Shown here piece by piece: positions 26,932 through 34,698 of a stretch of DNA of 64,000 nucleotides. A program made the position numbers and the translations under genes. The stretch comes from Gimesia chilikensis (GTDB lineage Bacteria; Planctomycetota; Planctomycetia; Planctomycetales; Planctomycetaceae): NCBI RefSeq assembly GCF_007744075.1, contig NZ_CP036266.1:2182501-2246500 (forward strand), in the 5' to 3' direction. Below the pieces are notes generated by a model that did not search any database, was not told where the DNA came from, and was given only the letters and a program-made list of their open reading frames with translations. The stretch's first letter is position 1. Every line of letters begins with the position of its first letter.

Positions 26932-27403
26932 AGTTACATCCTCGTGATTTCGTTGTATGTGCTTTCCAGGTCTCTAAACGATTATTTAACGGTTGGGGGT
27001 CCGTTGTGAGTTACCCCCGGAGGGAGCAAGTCAACACACGGAAGTGCTGAACTGGCAGCGATTCTACGAAATCTGCCGGCCGCAATTATTCCCTTTATTT
27101 TATTTATTTTGCTTTGTCAAGTGCGAAAAAAATGAACTGAAAATATATAGAATTATTTCCGTCTGAGTGGTGGAATCACATGAGGAAAAAATCGTCGATT
27201 TGCACCTTCAGACCAAAAAATATGGCCCGGATACTGCCAGTTTCCGGGCGGGGAATCTGTAGTGATAACATGAATAGCGGGCGAAGCAGACCCTCCGTCA
27301 GCGGGGCCTGGATTCATCGAATCTTCAAATGAATTTCATACCCGTCTCCAGGCATGCTTTTGCCAGGCAAATCCGGTCGGGGGAGGTCTCGAGGACCCCC
27401 GTT
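26932..27403. other. Intergenic region between acidic protein gene and arsS
   Basis: 472 bases with no credible gene. The part at 27080-27170 is very AT-rich (runs of TTTATT and ATATATAG) and probably holds the minus-strand promoter of the acidic protein gene. A rho-independent terminator for arsS lies at 27214-27249. Just beyond the arsS stop there is another GC-rich stem, CGGGGG at 27378-27383 pairing with CCCCCG at 27396-27401, without a T run. Confidence 0.6.
27214..27249 (-). terminator. Rho-independent terminator of the arsM-arsS transcript
   Basis: GCCCGGA at 27225-27231 pairs with TCCGGGC at 27243-27249. Read on the minus strand the stem is followed by CATATTTTTT. It lies about 155-190 bases after the arsS stop, the only gene reading into it. 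Confidence 0.6.
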
Positions 27404-28450
27404 TCAGCCCGGATTCAGAGCCCCGCCACAGCTCGATCCCGCCCCGGCCGTACAGCCAAAACAGTGCCGCTGAGTCACGATGGGGCGTTTCTCCAGAGAT
27501 CCATAATCAAAATCTCGGATATGTCTCTGTCGGGGCGGTGAGACGGGAAGCGCAAGCATCTGGTTGAAATCACAGTCGTAGAGATAACCCTCCCAGTCGA
27601 CCGAGATCAGCGAGCGGCACATGACCCCCGGGACTGTCTCCGGGTTAAATGCCTGGACCAGGCGAGACATGTACTCTTCCAGTCGCTCTTGTGCTACCAG
27701 ATCACTTAAATACCGGCTGATAGGCATGTTGGTGATCGTAATCAGGTTCGTAAACTCGATGCCAAACCGCGATCGCAGTTGCTCCCGATAGGCGGATTCG
27801 AGCTGTCCCTGATCGGGGGGCAGGGAGTGCCCGACCGGGTTATAGACCAGCGTGAGTTTCAGGGGGGATTCGGGAGCCCCATAACCCACTTCATTGAGGC
27901 GTTTCAGGGCCTGGATCGATTTCTGAAACGCACCATCGCCCCGCTGAGCGTCGGTATTCTCTTCGAGGTAGCAGGGCAGGGAGGCGACAATCTCGACTTC
28001 GTGCTCCGCCAGGAATTCCGGCAGATCCCGATAGCCCGGCGCGAGCAGAATGGTCAGATTGCAGCGATCGATGATCCGCTTGCCCATCTCACGTCCACGT
28101 CTGACCATCAGCCGAAAATGGGGATTCATCTCCGGGGCGCCCCCCGTCAGATCCAGGGTCTGGAAGCCGGGATGTGCCAGGGCGCGTAGACAGTGCTCGA
28201 TATTCTCAATCTGCATAATCTCCCTGCGGTCCGGACCGGCGTCCACATGGCAATGCTCGCACGTCATGTTGCACAATCGCCCGAGGTTGACCTGCAGCGT
28301 TTCCAGTGTCTGGGCCTGCAGCAGCGGGAGTTGATGCGATTCAAGCTGCGCATCAAACGTCGGCACCTGGTCCTGAGCAGCGAGAATCTTTAACTGCTCG
28401 CGCGGATCAGCCAGTTTGCTCTGTTGTCGCAGCAGGGTGAGTGAAGGCAT
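27404..28450 (-). CDS. arsS: Arsenosugar biosynthesis radical SAM protein ArsS
   Basis: A 348-residue radical SAM enzyme. The iron-sulfur cluster motif is CNMTCEHC (C60, C64, C67), followed by DLTGGAPEMNPHFR. The C-terminal DUF3641-type region has NQMLALP and the cysteine-rich HCFGCTAGAGSSCGGA, seen in ArsS. ArsS is reported to attach a 5'-deoxyadenosyl group to dimethylarsenite, giving the arsenosugar skeleton. It lies 65 bases after arsM on the same strand. The arsenosugar glycosyltransferase-type genes diverge upstream, which strongly supports the call. Confidence 0.92.
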   Translation of the reverse strand: MPSLTLLRQQSKLADPREQLKILAAQDQVPTFDAQLESHQLPLLQAQTLETLQVNLGRLCNMTCEHCHVDAGPDRREIMQIENIEHCLRALAHPGFQTLDLTGGAPEMNPHFRLMVRRGREMGKRIIDRCNLTILLAPGYRDLPEFLAEHEVEIVASLPCYLEENTDAQRGDGAFQKSIQALKRLNEVGYGAPESPLKLTLVYNPVGHSLPPDQGQLESAYREQLRSRFGIEFTNLITITNMPISRYLSDLVAQERLEEYMSRLVQAFNPETVPGVMCRSLISVDWEGYLYDCDFNQMLALPVSPPRQRHIRDFDYGSLEKRPIVTQRHCFGCTAGAGSSCGGALNPG

Positions 28451-28515
28451 AAACGTTCCCGATCTTCCGTTTTCGTCTCTGGGTTATATCTTCCATGGAG
28501 CAAGTCATCAGCCGC

Positions 28516-29694
28516 TCAGCAGCAGCCACCGTCCGGGGTACAGCAGGAGTCCAGAATCTGGGTGGTCAGGTCAAAACCCTTGCCTTTGGTTTCCCGGGGA
28601 TCCCGAATCGCATTCCGACGACAGTCCATCTCGGTCGCCTGTTCCAGTGGAATATCCTGGTACGGTTCCACCGGCAGAAACTGTCCCGTATAAGGGGCCT
28701 GCTGCAACAGATTGAATGTTTTGTCGCAGACCGCGATCCGCTGTCCGCGGAAATAGAGATGACCGTCGTCGTCTTCCACTTTTTTGAACGGACCGCGATA
28801 AATCAAAGCCTGGTTACGCTCCAGGCAGGGCCCTTGTTTTCCTTTATAAGCAGAGACGGTGACCGAACGGAACTCAATTCCGTTGACGGTCTGCCAGGGC
28901 TGCTCTTCGCGTTTGAGAATTTCTATCCCATGGAAGCCAGCCGCTTCGAAAGCCGCCAGGAACGCATCTTCCCGAAACGCGCCCGAGATACAACCCGACC
29001 AGAGCGTCGGATCATCGCGCATCTCCTGGGGCACATCTTCATCGCAGACGATATCGCTGATGACCGCTTTCCCGCCCCGCTTCAATACCCGAAAGACTTC
29101 CTGCAGCAACTGAGCCCGGTCCGCTTCCCGCACCAGGTTCAACACGCAGTTGGAGACGACACAGTCGACACTCTCGTCCGCGATCAGGGGCGATTCACTG
29201 CGCAGTCGCTGTTCCAGGTCACGCAGTTCCAGCCAGCGTGCCTGGCTATCGATGGGGCTGTGGGCCAGTTCCTGGTTGAGCAGGTCGAGGTCCAGCTGCA
29301 GATCCTGAATCAGGCCGCAGCGAAATTCCACGTTCGCATATCCCAGTTCTTCCGCGACCGGCTGCTGATACTTTCGCGCCAGCGCCAGCATTTCTGCATT
29401 GCAGTCCACGCCGATCACCCGTCCCTCCGGGCCGACAATCTGGGAAGCGATATAACAGATCTTACCGCCCCCCGATCCCAGGTCGAGGACCGTGTCTCCC
29501 GGAGAAATGTAGGGTGACGGATCTCCGCAGCCGTAATCTTTTTCGAGAATTTCTTCCGGGATGATCGACAGGTAGGCGGGGTTGTATTGTACCGGACAGC
29601 AGAGTGATTGCTCGAGTTCCTGGGCGGCACTGGCATAGCGATTGTAAACCGATGCCTCTTCGGTTGACTGCTGTCGCGCATTGACTGAGTTCAT
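28516..29694 (-). CDS. arsM: Arsenite methyltransferase ArsM with Cys-rich tail
   Basis: A 392-residue SAM methyltransferase. The SAM motif is VLDLGSGGGK (69-78). Cysteines C56 (YGCGDP), C183 (SNCVLNL) and C235 (SGCISGA) match the three conserved arsenic-binding Cys of ArsM. It methylates trivalent arsenic, giving the dimethylarsenite used by ArsS. Odd points: an extra CC pair at 32-33, an extended C-terminal domain, and a tail SCCTPDGGCC that may bind arsenic. ATG 29694 was chosen for the AAAGGAAAA about nine bases upstream; an in-frame start 17 codons earlier lacks that. The 235-base divergent gap to the glycosyltransferase gene has a plus-strand TATAAT at 29780. Confidence 0.9.
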   Translation of the reverse strand: MNSVNARQQSTEEASVYNRYASAAQELEQSLCCPVQYNPAYLSIIPEEILEKDYGCGDPSPYISPGDTVLDLGSGGGKICYIASQIVGPEGRVIGVDCNAEMLALARKYQQPVAEELGYANVEFRCGLIQDLQLDLDLLNQELAHSPIDSQARWLELRDLEQRLRSESPLIADESVDCVVSNCVLNLVREADRAQLLQEVFRVLKRGGKAVISDIVCDEDVPQEMRDDPTLWSGCISGAFREDAFLAAFEAAGFHGIEILKREEQPWQTVNGIEFRSVTVSAYKGKQGPCLERNQALIYRGPFKKVEDDDGHLYFRGQRIAVCDKTFNLLQQAPYTGQFLPVEPYQDIPLEQATEMDCRRNAIRDPRETKGKGFDLTTQILDSCCTPDGGCC

Positions 29695-29929
29695 AGCGTT
29701 GCGTTTTCCTTTCCGGTTCGCTGAATCAGCGAGAGGAAGTTCCAATCAGGGGGTGTACCTGTTTCTCAGGCTCCTACAGTATAATCGACGGCGGGAAATC
29801 GATAAACATTCCCTTTCCCCTCAACAGGCGACTTCTGGATGTTTCCAGCATGGACTATGATGACGTTCCGGGCTGTGAAGCACCTCACATTTTCCGATTC
29901 CTTCTTCAAAAAAGGGTTCATTCCGCACC

Positions 29930-30673
29930 ATGGATTCTGCAGCAGCGCTTTCCGTCGTGATCCCGATACTCCAGGGGGATGCAACCTGGCGTGACCTGCT
30001 GCCCGATTTGAGTGCGTTTCCGGATTCAACCGAGTTTCTGTTTGTCTCAAATGGGCCTCCACCCGCTGACTGGGAGACGCTACTGCAGGCATTTCCACTC
30101 CGGCAGCAATGTCGCTGGCAGCAGACAGCAATCGGCCGAGCGGTGCAGATGAACCAGGGAGCCGCGCTGGCTCAAAAGCCCATTCTGCTGTTCCTGCACG
30201 CCGATTCACGTCTCTCTCCGCGTAGCGTTGAGAAACTGTTCGAGTCCCTGCAAAAGGCCCCTCAGGCACTACATTATTTTAATCTGCGGTTTGAGGATCA
30301 GAGCTTTTTCCTGATGCACGCCAATCGCTGGGGCGTCTGGTTTCGCTCGCATCTTCTGGGCATGCCCTTTGGAGATCAGGGGCTTTGCCTGGGGAAGGAA
30401 GTCTTTCATTCGCTGTGCGGATTTGACGAAACAGCGGCCTATGGTGAAGATCATCTGCTGGTCTGGAAAGCCCGTCAGGCGGGACTGCGATTGAAATGCA
30501 CGGGGGCAGACATTGCCACGAGCGCCCGTAAATATCGGGAGCGGGGCTGGCTCAAGGTCACACTCCAGCACCTCTGGCTCACGGCCTGCCAGGCGACACC
30601 CCAATTCTATTTACTGATGAAAGCACGGATTCGAGCATGGTTTCACGGCAAGGCGCAATCGCCGTCTTTGTAA
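29930..30673 (+). CDS. TIGR04283-type arsenosugar cluster glycosyltransferase (GT2 fold)
   Basis: A 247-residue family 2 glycosyltransferase. It has the N-terminal LSVVIPIL, GRAVQMNQGA, LLFLHADSRL (the Asp-x-Asp region as HAD), PFGDQG, and TSARKYRERGW near the end. These blocks define the TIGR04283 family associated with arsenosugar loci. It probably works on the ribose or aglycone part of the arsenosugar; the reaction is not established. It diverges from arsM and overlaps the next gene by 37 bases in another frame, so the two are coupled. Confidence 0.88.
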   Translation: MDSAAALSVVIPILQGDATWRDLLPDLSAFPDSTEFLFVSNGPPPADWETLLQAFPLRQQCRWQQTAIGRAVQMNQGAALAQKPILLFLHADSRLSPRSVEKLFESLQKAPQALHYFNLRFEDQSFFLMHANRWGVWFRSHLLGMPFGDQGLCLGKEVFHSLCGFDETAAYGEDHLLVWKARQAGLRLKCTGADIATSARKYRERGWLKVTLQHLWLTACQATPQFYLLMKARIRAWFHGKAQSPSL

Positions 30674-31335
30674 AGACTCCGGGGTATTCCCCCTTAAAGA
30701 CGAGGCTGGCCGCCGACATCGGGCAGCAGTCAGCCGAGCAGTTTCATACACGTTCCGCCCGGGCAGTGCAGGCAGTGGTAGCAGCCGTCTCAAAGGAAAG
30801 ACAGGTCGTTCCCTGCTGGGCGGTCGCGGAACCGACGGCTTGCGACGCGCCTCTCTGGAACGATTTCACAACCATCCCACAGGGAGCAGGGGGGCTCGGA
30901 GACAGACTGGCCCACATCAATCAGAGCTTGCTGGAGCAGCACGCGTTCGTGATTTTTCTCGGTGCAGACGCGCCCCAGTTATCGAAAGAGATCCTGCTGG
31001 AAGCAATTGATCTTCTCGACCAGCCTGCAGAACCTCCCCGGTTCGTCCTGGGACCTGCCGCAGATGGGGGCTTCTATCTGTTTGGGACGCGGGTCTGCCT
31101 GGACGAACAACTCTGGAACAGTGTGCCTTACAGCGTTAACGAGACCTCGTCAGTTCTTTGTGAACGACTGCAACTTTTGGGGGCCGTGCATCAACTGTCC
31201 CGGTTGACCGATGTGGATACGGTTACAGACCTGCCTGCGCTCATTCAGGAACTGTTGCAGCTGGAAACCCGGTTGCCTGCCCAGCAGCAGCTGCTGGAGT
31301 GGCTTCAGGGAGACGATTTTTCCGGGAAGGTCTGA
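30637..31335 (+). CDS. TIGR04282-type arsenosugar cluster glycosyltransferase (DUF2064)
   Basis: A 232-residue GT-A fold protein. It begins IAVFVKTPGYSPLKTRLA (nucleotide-binding start), then LGADAPQLS and GPAADGGFYLFG, which are DUF2064/TIGR04282 blocks. The family travels with ArsS and TIGR04283 proteins. Its exact substrate in arsenosugar synthesis is unknown. Its last 31 bases overlap the end of the oppositely oriented TauE/SafE gene. Confidence 0.87.
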   Translation: MVSRQGAIAVFVKTPGYSPLKTRLAADIGQQSAEQFHTRSARAVQAVVAAVSKERQVVPCWAVAEPTACDAPLWNDFTTIPQGAGGLGDRLAHINQSLLEQHAFVIFLGADAPQLSKEILLEAIDLLDQPAEPPRFVLGPAADGGFYLFGTRVCLDEQLWNSVPYSVNETSSVLCERLQLLGAVHQLSRLTDVDTVTDLPALIQELLQLETRLPAQQQLLEWLQGDDFSGKV

Positions 31336-32156
31336 ATCTTCGGTTGTCCATCGCCCGGTTCAATGATTTCGACCATCGGAGGTTCATCTTCCGTAGGAAC
31401 CGCCGGCTTGCCCTGGATCAGCATATACAGCGAACTGACCGCCAGCAGTAAGAGCAGGCACCGCTTAAACAATACCGGGTTAATTTTAGGCCCCAGCATC
31501 AGGCCCAGTTTGGTTCCCAGAAAGACAAAGGGAACAATCACCGCGGTCGTCACCAGCACGGGGAGTGTGGCGAAGCCCATCAGAGCCAGACCGATGGCCC
31601 GCGAAATGGAAATCATTATGAAGAAGCCGAAGATGAATCCCTTGTATTGTTCCTGCGTCCACGGCTGACGAATCGCATAGATCACGATCGGCGGCCCCGC
31701 GATACTCGTCGATCCTGCCAGGAAACCGCTGCAGAACCCGGCGAATGTGCTCCACACCGAAGAGGCTTTCTGCGGCCCTTCGTCCACGTGGGGGGCTTTC
31801 TGAAAGAAACCGTCGACCACGATCAGCAGGATCACCAGCCCGGTGCCTCGCACCAGGTAATCCAGATCAATCAGGGTGAATGTCAACAGCCCCAGGGGCA
31901 GTCCCACCAGCGAACCGATGATGGCTCCCGCCAGCAGTTTCAGGTTCGAATGCCTGCGGTAAGCCCAGAACGTCCAGATTACCGGCAGCACAATACTGTA
32001 AGCCACGAGCAGATTGGCTTCGCGAAAATTGAGCAATAGAGGCAGCACCGCCATCGCTACGATGGCATAACCGAAGCCAATAATTCCCTGGATCAATGCA
32101 GAACAGAAAACAGCAAGGAGGACGAATAACCACAACTGTGGATCAGAAAACATCAT
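31305..32156 (-). CDS. TauE/SafE-family anion exporter
   Basis: A 283-residue protein with about eight membrane segments and the two-repeat TauE/SafE layout: GIIGFGYAIVAMAVLPL in the first half and GFCSGFLAGSTSIAGPPIVIYA in the second. The family exports sulfite, sulfoacetate or other organic anions, and members are also found near arsenic genes. Here it converges on the arsenosugar pair, overlapping the last 31 bases of the TIGR04282 gene. It also follows the MFS gene on its own strand, so its role is open. Confidence 0.83.
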   Translation of the reverse strand: MMFSDPQLWLFVLLAVFCSALIQGIIGFGYAIVAMAVLPLLLNFREANLLVAYSIVLPVIWTFWAYRRHSNLKLLAGAIIGSLVGLPLGLLTFTLIDLDYLVRGTGLVILLIVVDGFFQKAPHVDEGPQKASSVWSTFAGFCSGFLAGSTSIAGPPIVIYAIRQPWTQEQYKGFIFGFFIMISISRAIGLALMGFATLPVLVTTAVIVPFVFLGTKLGLMLGPKINPVLFKRCLLLLLAVSSLYMLIQGKPAVPTEDEPPMVEIIEPGDGQPKIQTFPEKSSP

Positions 32157-32177
32157 TAGATTTAGCTACGTAACAAT

Positions 32178-32200
32178 GAGCCATGCTGCCAGCATGGCTC
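32178..32200 (-). terminator. Perfect inverted repeat between MFS and TauE/SafE genes
   Basis: GAGCCATGCTG (32178-32188), one central C, then CAGCATGGCTC (32190-32200): an 11-bp perfect stem. Read on the minus strand it is followed by ATTGTTACG, only a weak T run. It could end or attenuate the transcript from the MFS gene, or be a dyad operator for the TauE/SafE gene 21 bases on. Confidence 0.45.
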
Positions 32201-32239
32201 TGTCAGGCAAGAGTGAGCGCAGGCAGGGAGCAGACAGAA

Positions 32240-33691
32240 CTATTCCAGCAGCTCGCTGCCTTTGGTTTCACGGGCAAAGTAGGGCAGAATCGCACCGACG
32301 ATGTACAGCATGCTCAGAATTGTTGCTGTCTGTGCCAGTGAATAGCCCCAGTCCTTCTGCATCCAGCCCCCGATGAAAAGGATTGGTGCAGCCAGGATAC
32401 GACCGGCATTAAAGCAGAAGCCGGTACCGGTGCCCCGCATGCGGGTGGGATAAAGTTCGGGGAAGTATATCGCATAACCGGCGTGCATGCCGAGTGTCAG
32501 AAAACCAAACACAGGCAGGAAGCAGCCGATCACGGTCGCATTATGAAATACCTGGAACAGCAGTAAGGAACTGATCAGCCCGCCTACGTGAAACAGGAAA
32601 AATGCCCCTCGGCGTCCGACCCATTCGCAGATCGGTCCGAATGCCAGCAGCCCCAGTCCACCGCCAGTCGTCGCCAGGAACATTCCCAGCATCTCCCAGC
32701 GTTTGAGGGGCGCCTTGATCGTTTCCAGGTATGCCTTGCTTTCATCGGGAGAGATTTCAGCCTGTCCGGGGAACTGTTCAGCCAGGTAGTCCGCCTGAAC
32801 GGCATTCAAAAACGCATTCTTTCCATAGATGTGCACACCCCAGAACGTGGCCAGCCCGATCGCGGCCAGCAGCACCCCGATGCAGGTCCCCTTAACATAC
32901 TCGGGTAACATCAGGTCCATGATGGAGCCCAGCTTCTTGCCTTCACCGTCGTGCGAAGCCTCCTGGGCCTGTTGCCAGGATTCCGGCTCGTGCATCGAAC
33001 GACGGATCCAGATGATCAGGAATGAAGGCACGACCCCGAGTGCAAAACCAATCCGCCAGGGAAGACTGGGGTGACCTGCATTTTCGGCATAGGCCTGAAT
33101 ACTTTCATTCCCGATGATAAAGGCCCCCGCCAGAATCGCGAGGTAGGTTCCCAGCACACTGGAGGCGTGAAAGATACTCCCCACACGGGCGCGCGCTTTC
33201 GGGGGAAAAGTTTCCGCAACGAGGGTACTCGCCACCGCCCACTCGCCCCCTACACCGAGGGCCACGAGAAAGCGGAACCCGGCCAGTTGCCACCATTCCT
33301 GTGACAACGCCGAGAGACAGGTAAAGAACGAATAGAACAGAATCGTCAGCGACATCGTCTTTTTACGGCCGATGCGGTCGCTCAAAGCGCCAAAGGCAAT
33401 CCCCCCCAGCGCACCACCGATCAGGAAGGCGCCGAGCGCGATATTGTTATAGAGCGCCTTCCGCCCCGAGATCTCTTTCTCGTGTGCCTCTACTTTCTGG
33501 GGATTCTGGAGTTCCTCCTCACTCAAAGGCTCAACCCGGATCAGTGAAGGCATCGCCTCGTTCATACTGGCGACGAAGATCTGGCCTTCGAACACATCGA
33601 ATACCCAGCCCAGCGAGGCAATAATCAACACGAGCCACTGGTAACGGGAAATGCCGTGATACCATTTGTCTTCTTTGAGTTCGTCTTGCAT
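32240..33691 (-). CDS. MFS transporter (metabolite:H+ symporter type)
   Basis: A 483-residue, 12-segment major facilitator. Motif A, GALSDRIGRKKTM, lies in the loop after helix 2, and FLVALGVGGEWAVASTLVAETFP matches the sugar/organic acid symporter branch. The central loop and an extra outside segment near residues 295-330 are longer than usual. The substrate is unknown. It starts 18 bases after the dehydrogenase gene and probably shares a transcript with it and threonine synthase. Confidence 0.87.
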   Translation of the reverse strand: MQDELKEDKWYHGISRYQWLVLIIASLGWVFDVFEGQIFVASMNEAMPSLIRVEPLSEEELQNPQKVEAHEKEISGRKALYNNIALGAFLIGGALGGIAFGALSDRIGRKKTMSLTILFYSFFTCLSALSQEWWQLAGFRFLVALGVGGEWAVASTLVAETFPPKARARVGSIFHASSVLGTYLAILAGAFIIGNESIQAYAENAGHPSLPWRIGFALGVVPSFLIIWIRRSMHEPESWQQAQEASHDGEGKKLGSIMDLMLPEYVKGTCIGVLLAAIGLATFWGVHIYGKNAFLNAVQADYLAEQFPGQAEISPDESKAYLETIKAPLKRWEMLGMFLATTGGGLGLLAFGPICEWVGRRGAFFLFHVGGLISSLLLFQVFHNATVIGCFLPVFGFLTLGMHAGYAIYFPELYPTRMRGTGTGFCFNAGRILAAPILFIGGWMQKDWGYSLAQTATILSMLYIVGAILPYFARETKGSELLE

Positions 33692-33709
33692 CAGGCTGGT
33701 ACTCTCAGT

Positions 33710-34660
33710 TTAAGATTGAAAAACATTGACGGCCGGTTTGCCGCTCAGTACGAGTCGGACGTCTTCGCAGACCGCGTCTACCACCCGCTCCTGGGCTTCC
33801 AGGGTGAAGGCGGCGATATGCGGTGTTAAGATCACGTTCTCCAGTTGATTCAGGGCGCTCTGGTGTGGAGGTTCCATTTCCCGCACGTCCAGTGCCGCAC
33901 CGGCCAGCTTATGTTCCAGCAACGCCTGGGTCAGTCCCCGTTCGTCGACGACTTCTCCCCGCGAGGTGTTGATGAAACAGGCCGTCGGTTTCATTTTACT
34001 GAAATGCTGATAGGTCAGCATCCCGCGCGTGTCCGGTGTCAGCGGGCTGTGACAGGTAATCACATCCGCCTGTGCCAGCAGCTCATCCAGCGAAACCAGT
34101 TTGCCGTTGAGCTCTTTCAAATGCGGTGCGTCGGCAGCAAGATACGGGTCGGCGGCGATGATCTTCATGCCGAAGGCCCGGGCCCGGGTTGCGGTCAGCG
34201 TGCCAATCCGCCCCATGCCAATCAGGCCCAGTGTCTTGCCATTCAATTCGGTGCCGGTGAATTTAACGCGGTTCCAGCCGCCGGTCAGTGTATCCTGTCG
34301 GGCGTCGGGAATCTTACGGAGCAGGGCCAGCATCAATCCCAGCGTTAACTCTGCGACAGAGAGTGAGTTCGCATCGGGCGTGTAACTGACGACGATGCCT
34401 TTCTCTTTCGCGTAAGCGGTATCGACGTTGTCCAGGCCGGCCCCCGCGCGGGCAATGATTTTCAGGTTGGGGGCTGCATCAATCAGCTCCTGGTTGACTT
34501 TCGTCTGATTCCTGACAATCAGTGCCTGGGCATCTGCAAGCTTCTGCTTCAGCAGATTGACGTTCTGCCAGAGATAGGCGTCAAATTCGACATCCAGATC
34601 TTTCATCAGCTCGATCATGGATGCCCCTTGAATATTTTCGGTCACCAGCACATCGCTCAT
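33710..34660 (-). CDS. D-2-hydroxyacid dehydrogenase (SerA-like)
   Basis: A 316-residue NAD-dependent dehydrogenase of the D-isomer 2-hydroxyacid family. NAD motif GLIGMGRIG, catalytic Arg in NTSRGEVVDE, the Glu in the following helix region, and His in ILTPHIAAFT. It has no ACT or other regulatory domain, so it is shorter than many SerA proteins. Phosphoglycerate dehydrogenase is possible, but the substrate could be another hydroxy acid. The gene lies 38 bases after the threonine synthase gene and 18 before the MFS gene. Confidence 0.86.
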   Translation of the reverse strand: MSDVLVTENIQGASMIELMKDLDVEFDAYLWQNVNLLKQKLADAQALIVRNQTKVNQELIDAAPNLKIIARAGAGLDNVDTAYAKEKGIVVSYTPDANSLSVAELTLGLMLALLRKIPDARQDTLTGGWNRVKFTGTELNGKTLGLIGMGRIGTLTATRARAFGMKIIAADPYLAADAPHLKELNGKLVSLDELLAQADVITCHSPLTPDTRGMLTYQHFSKMKPTACFINTSRGEVVDERGLTQALLEHKLAGAALDVREMEPPHQSALNQLENVILTPHIAAFTLEAQERVVDAVCEDVRLVLSGKPAVNVFQS

Positions 34661-34698
34661 GGCTTACTTCCTGCTGCTCTCAGTTCGTGGCGTGGGTA

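Noticed and set aside
28495..29517. 340-codon open frame on the plus strand
   Set aside because: It is antisense to arsM, which has all conserved residues of its family.
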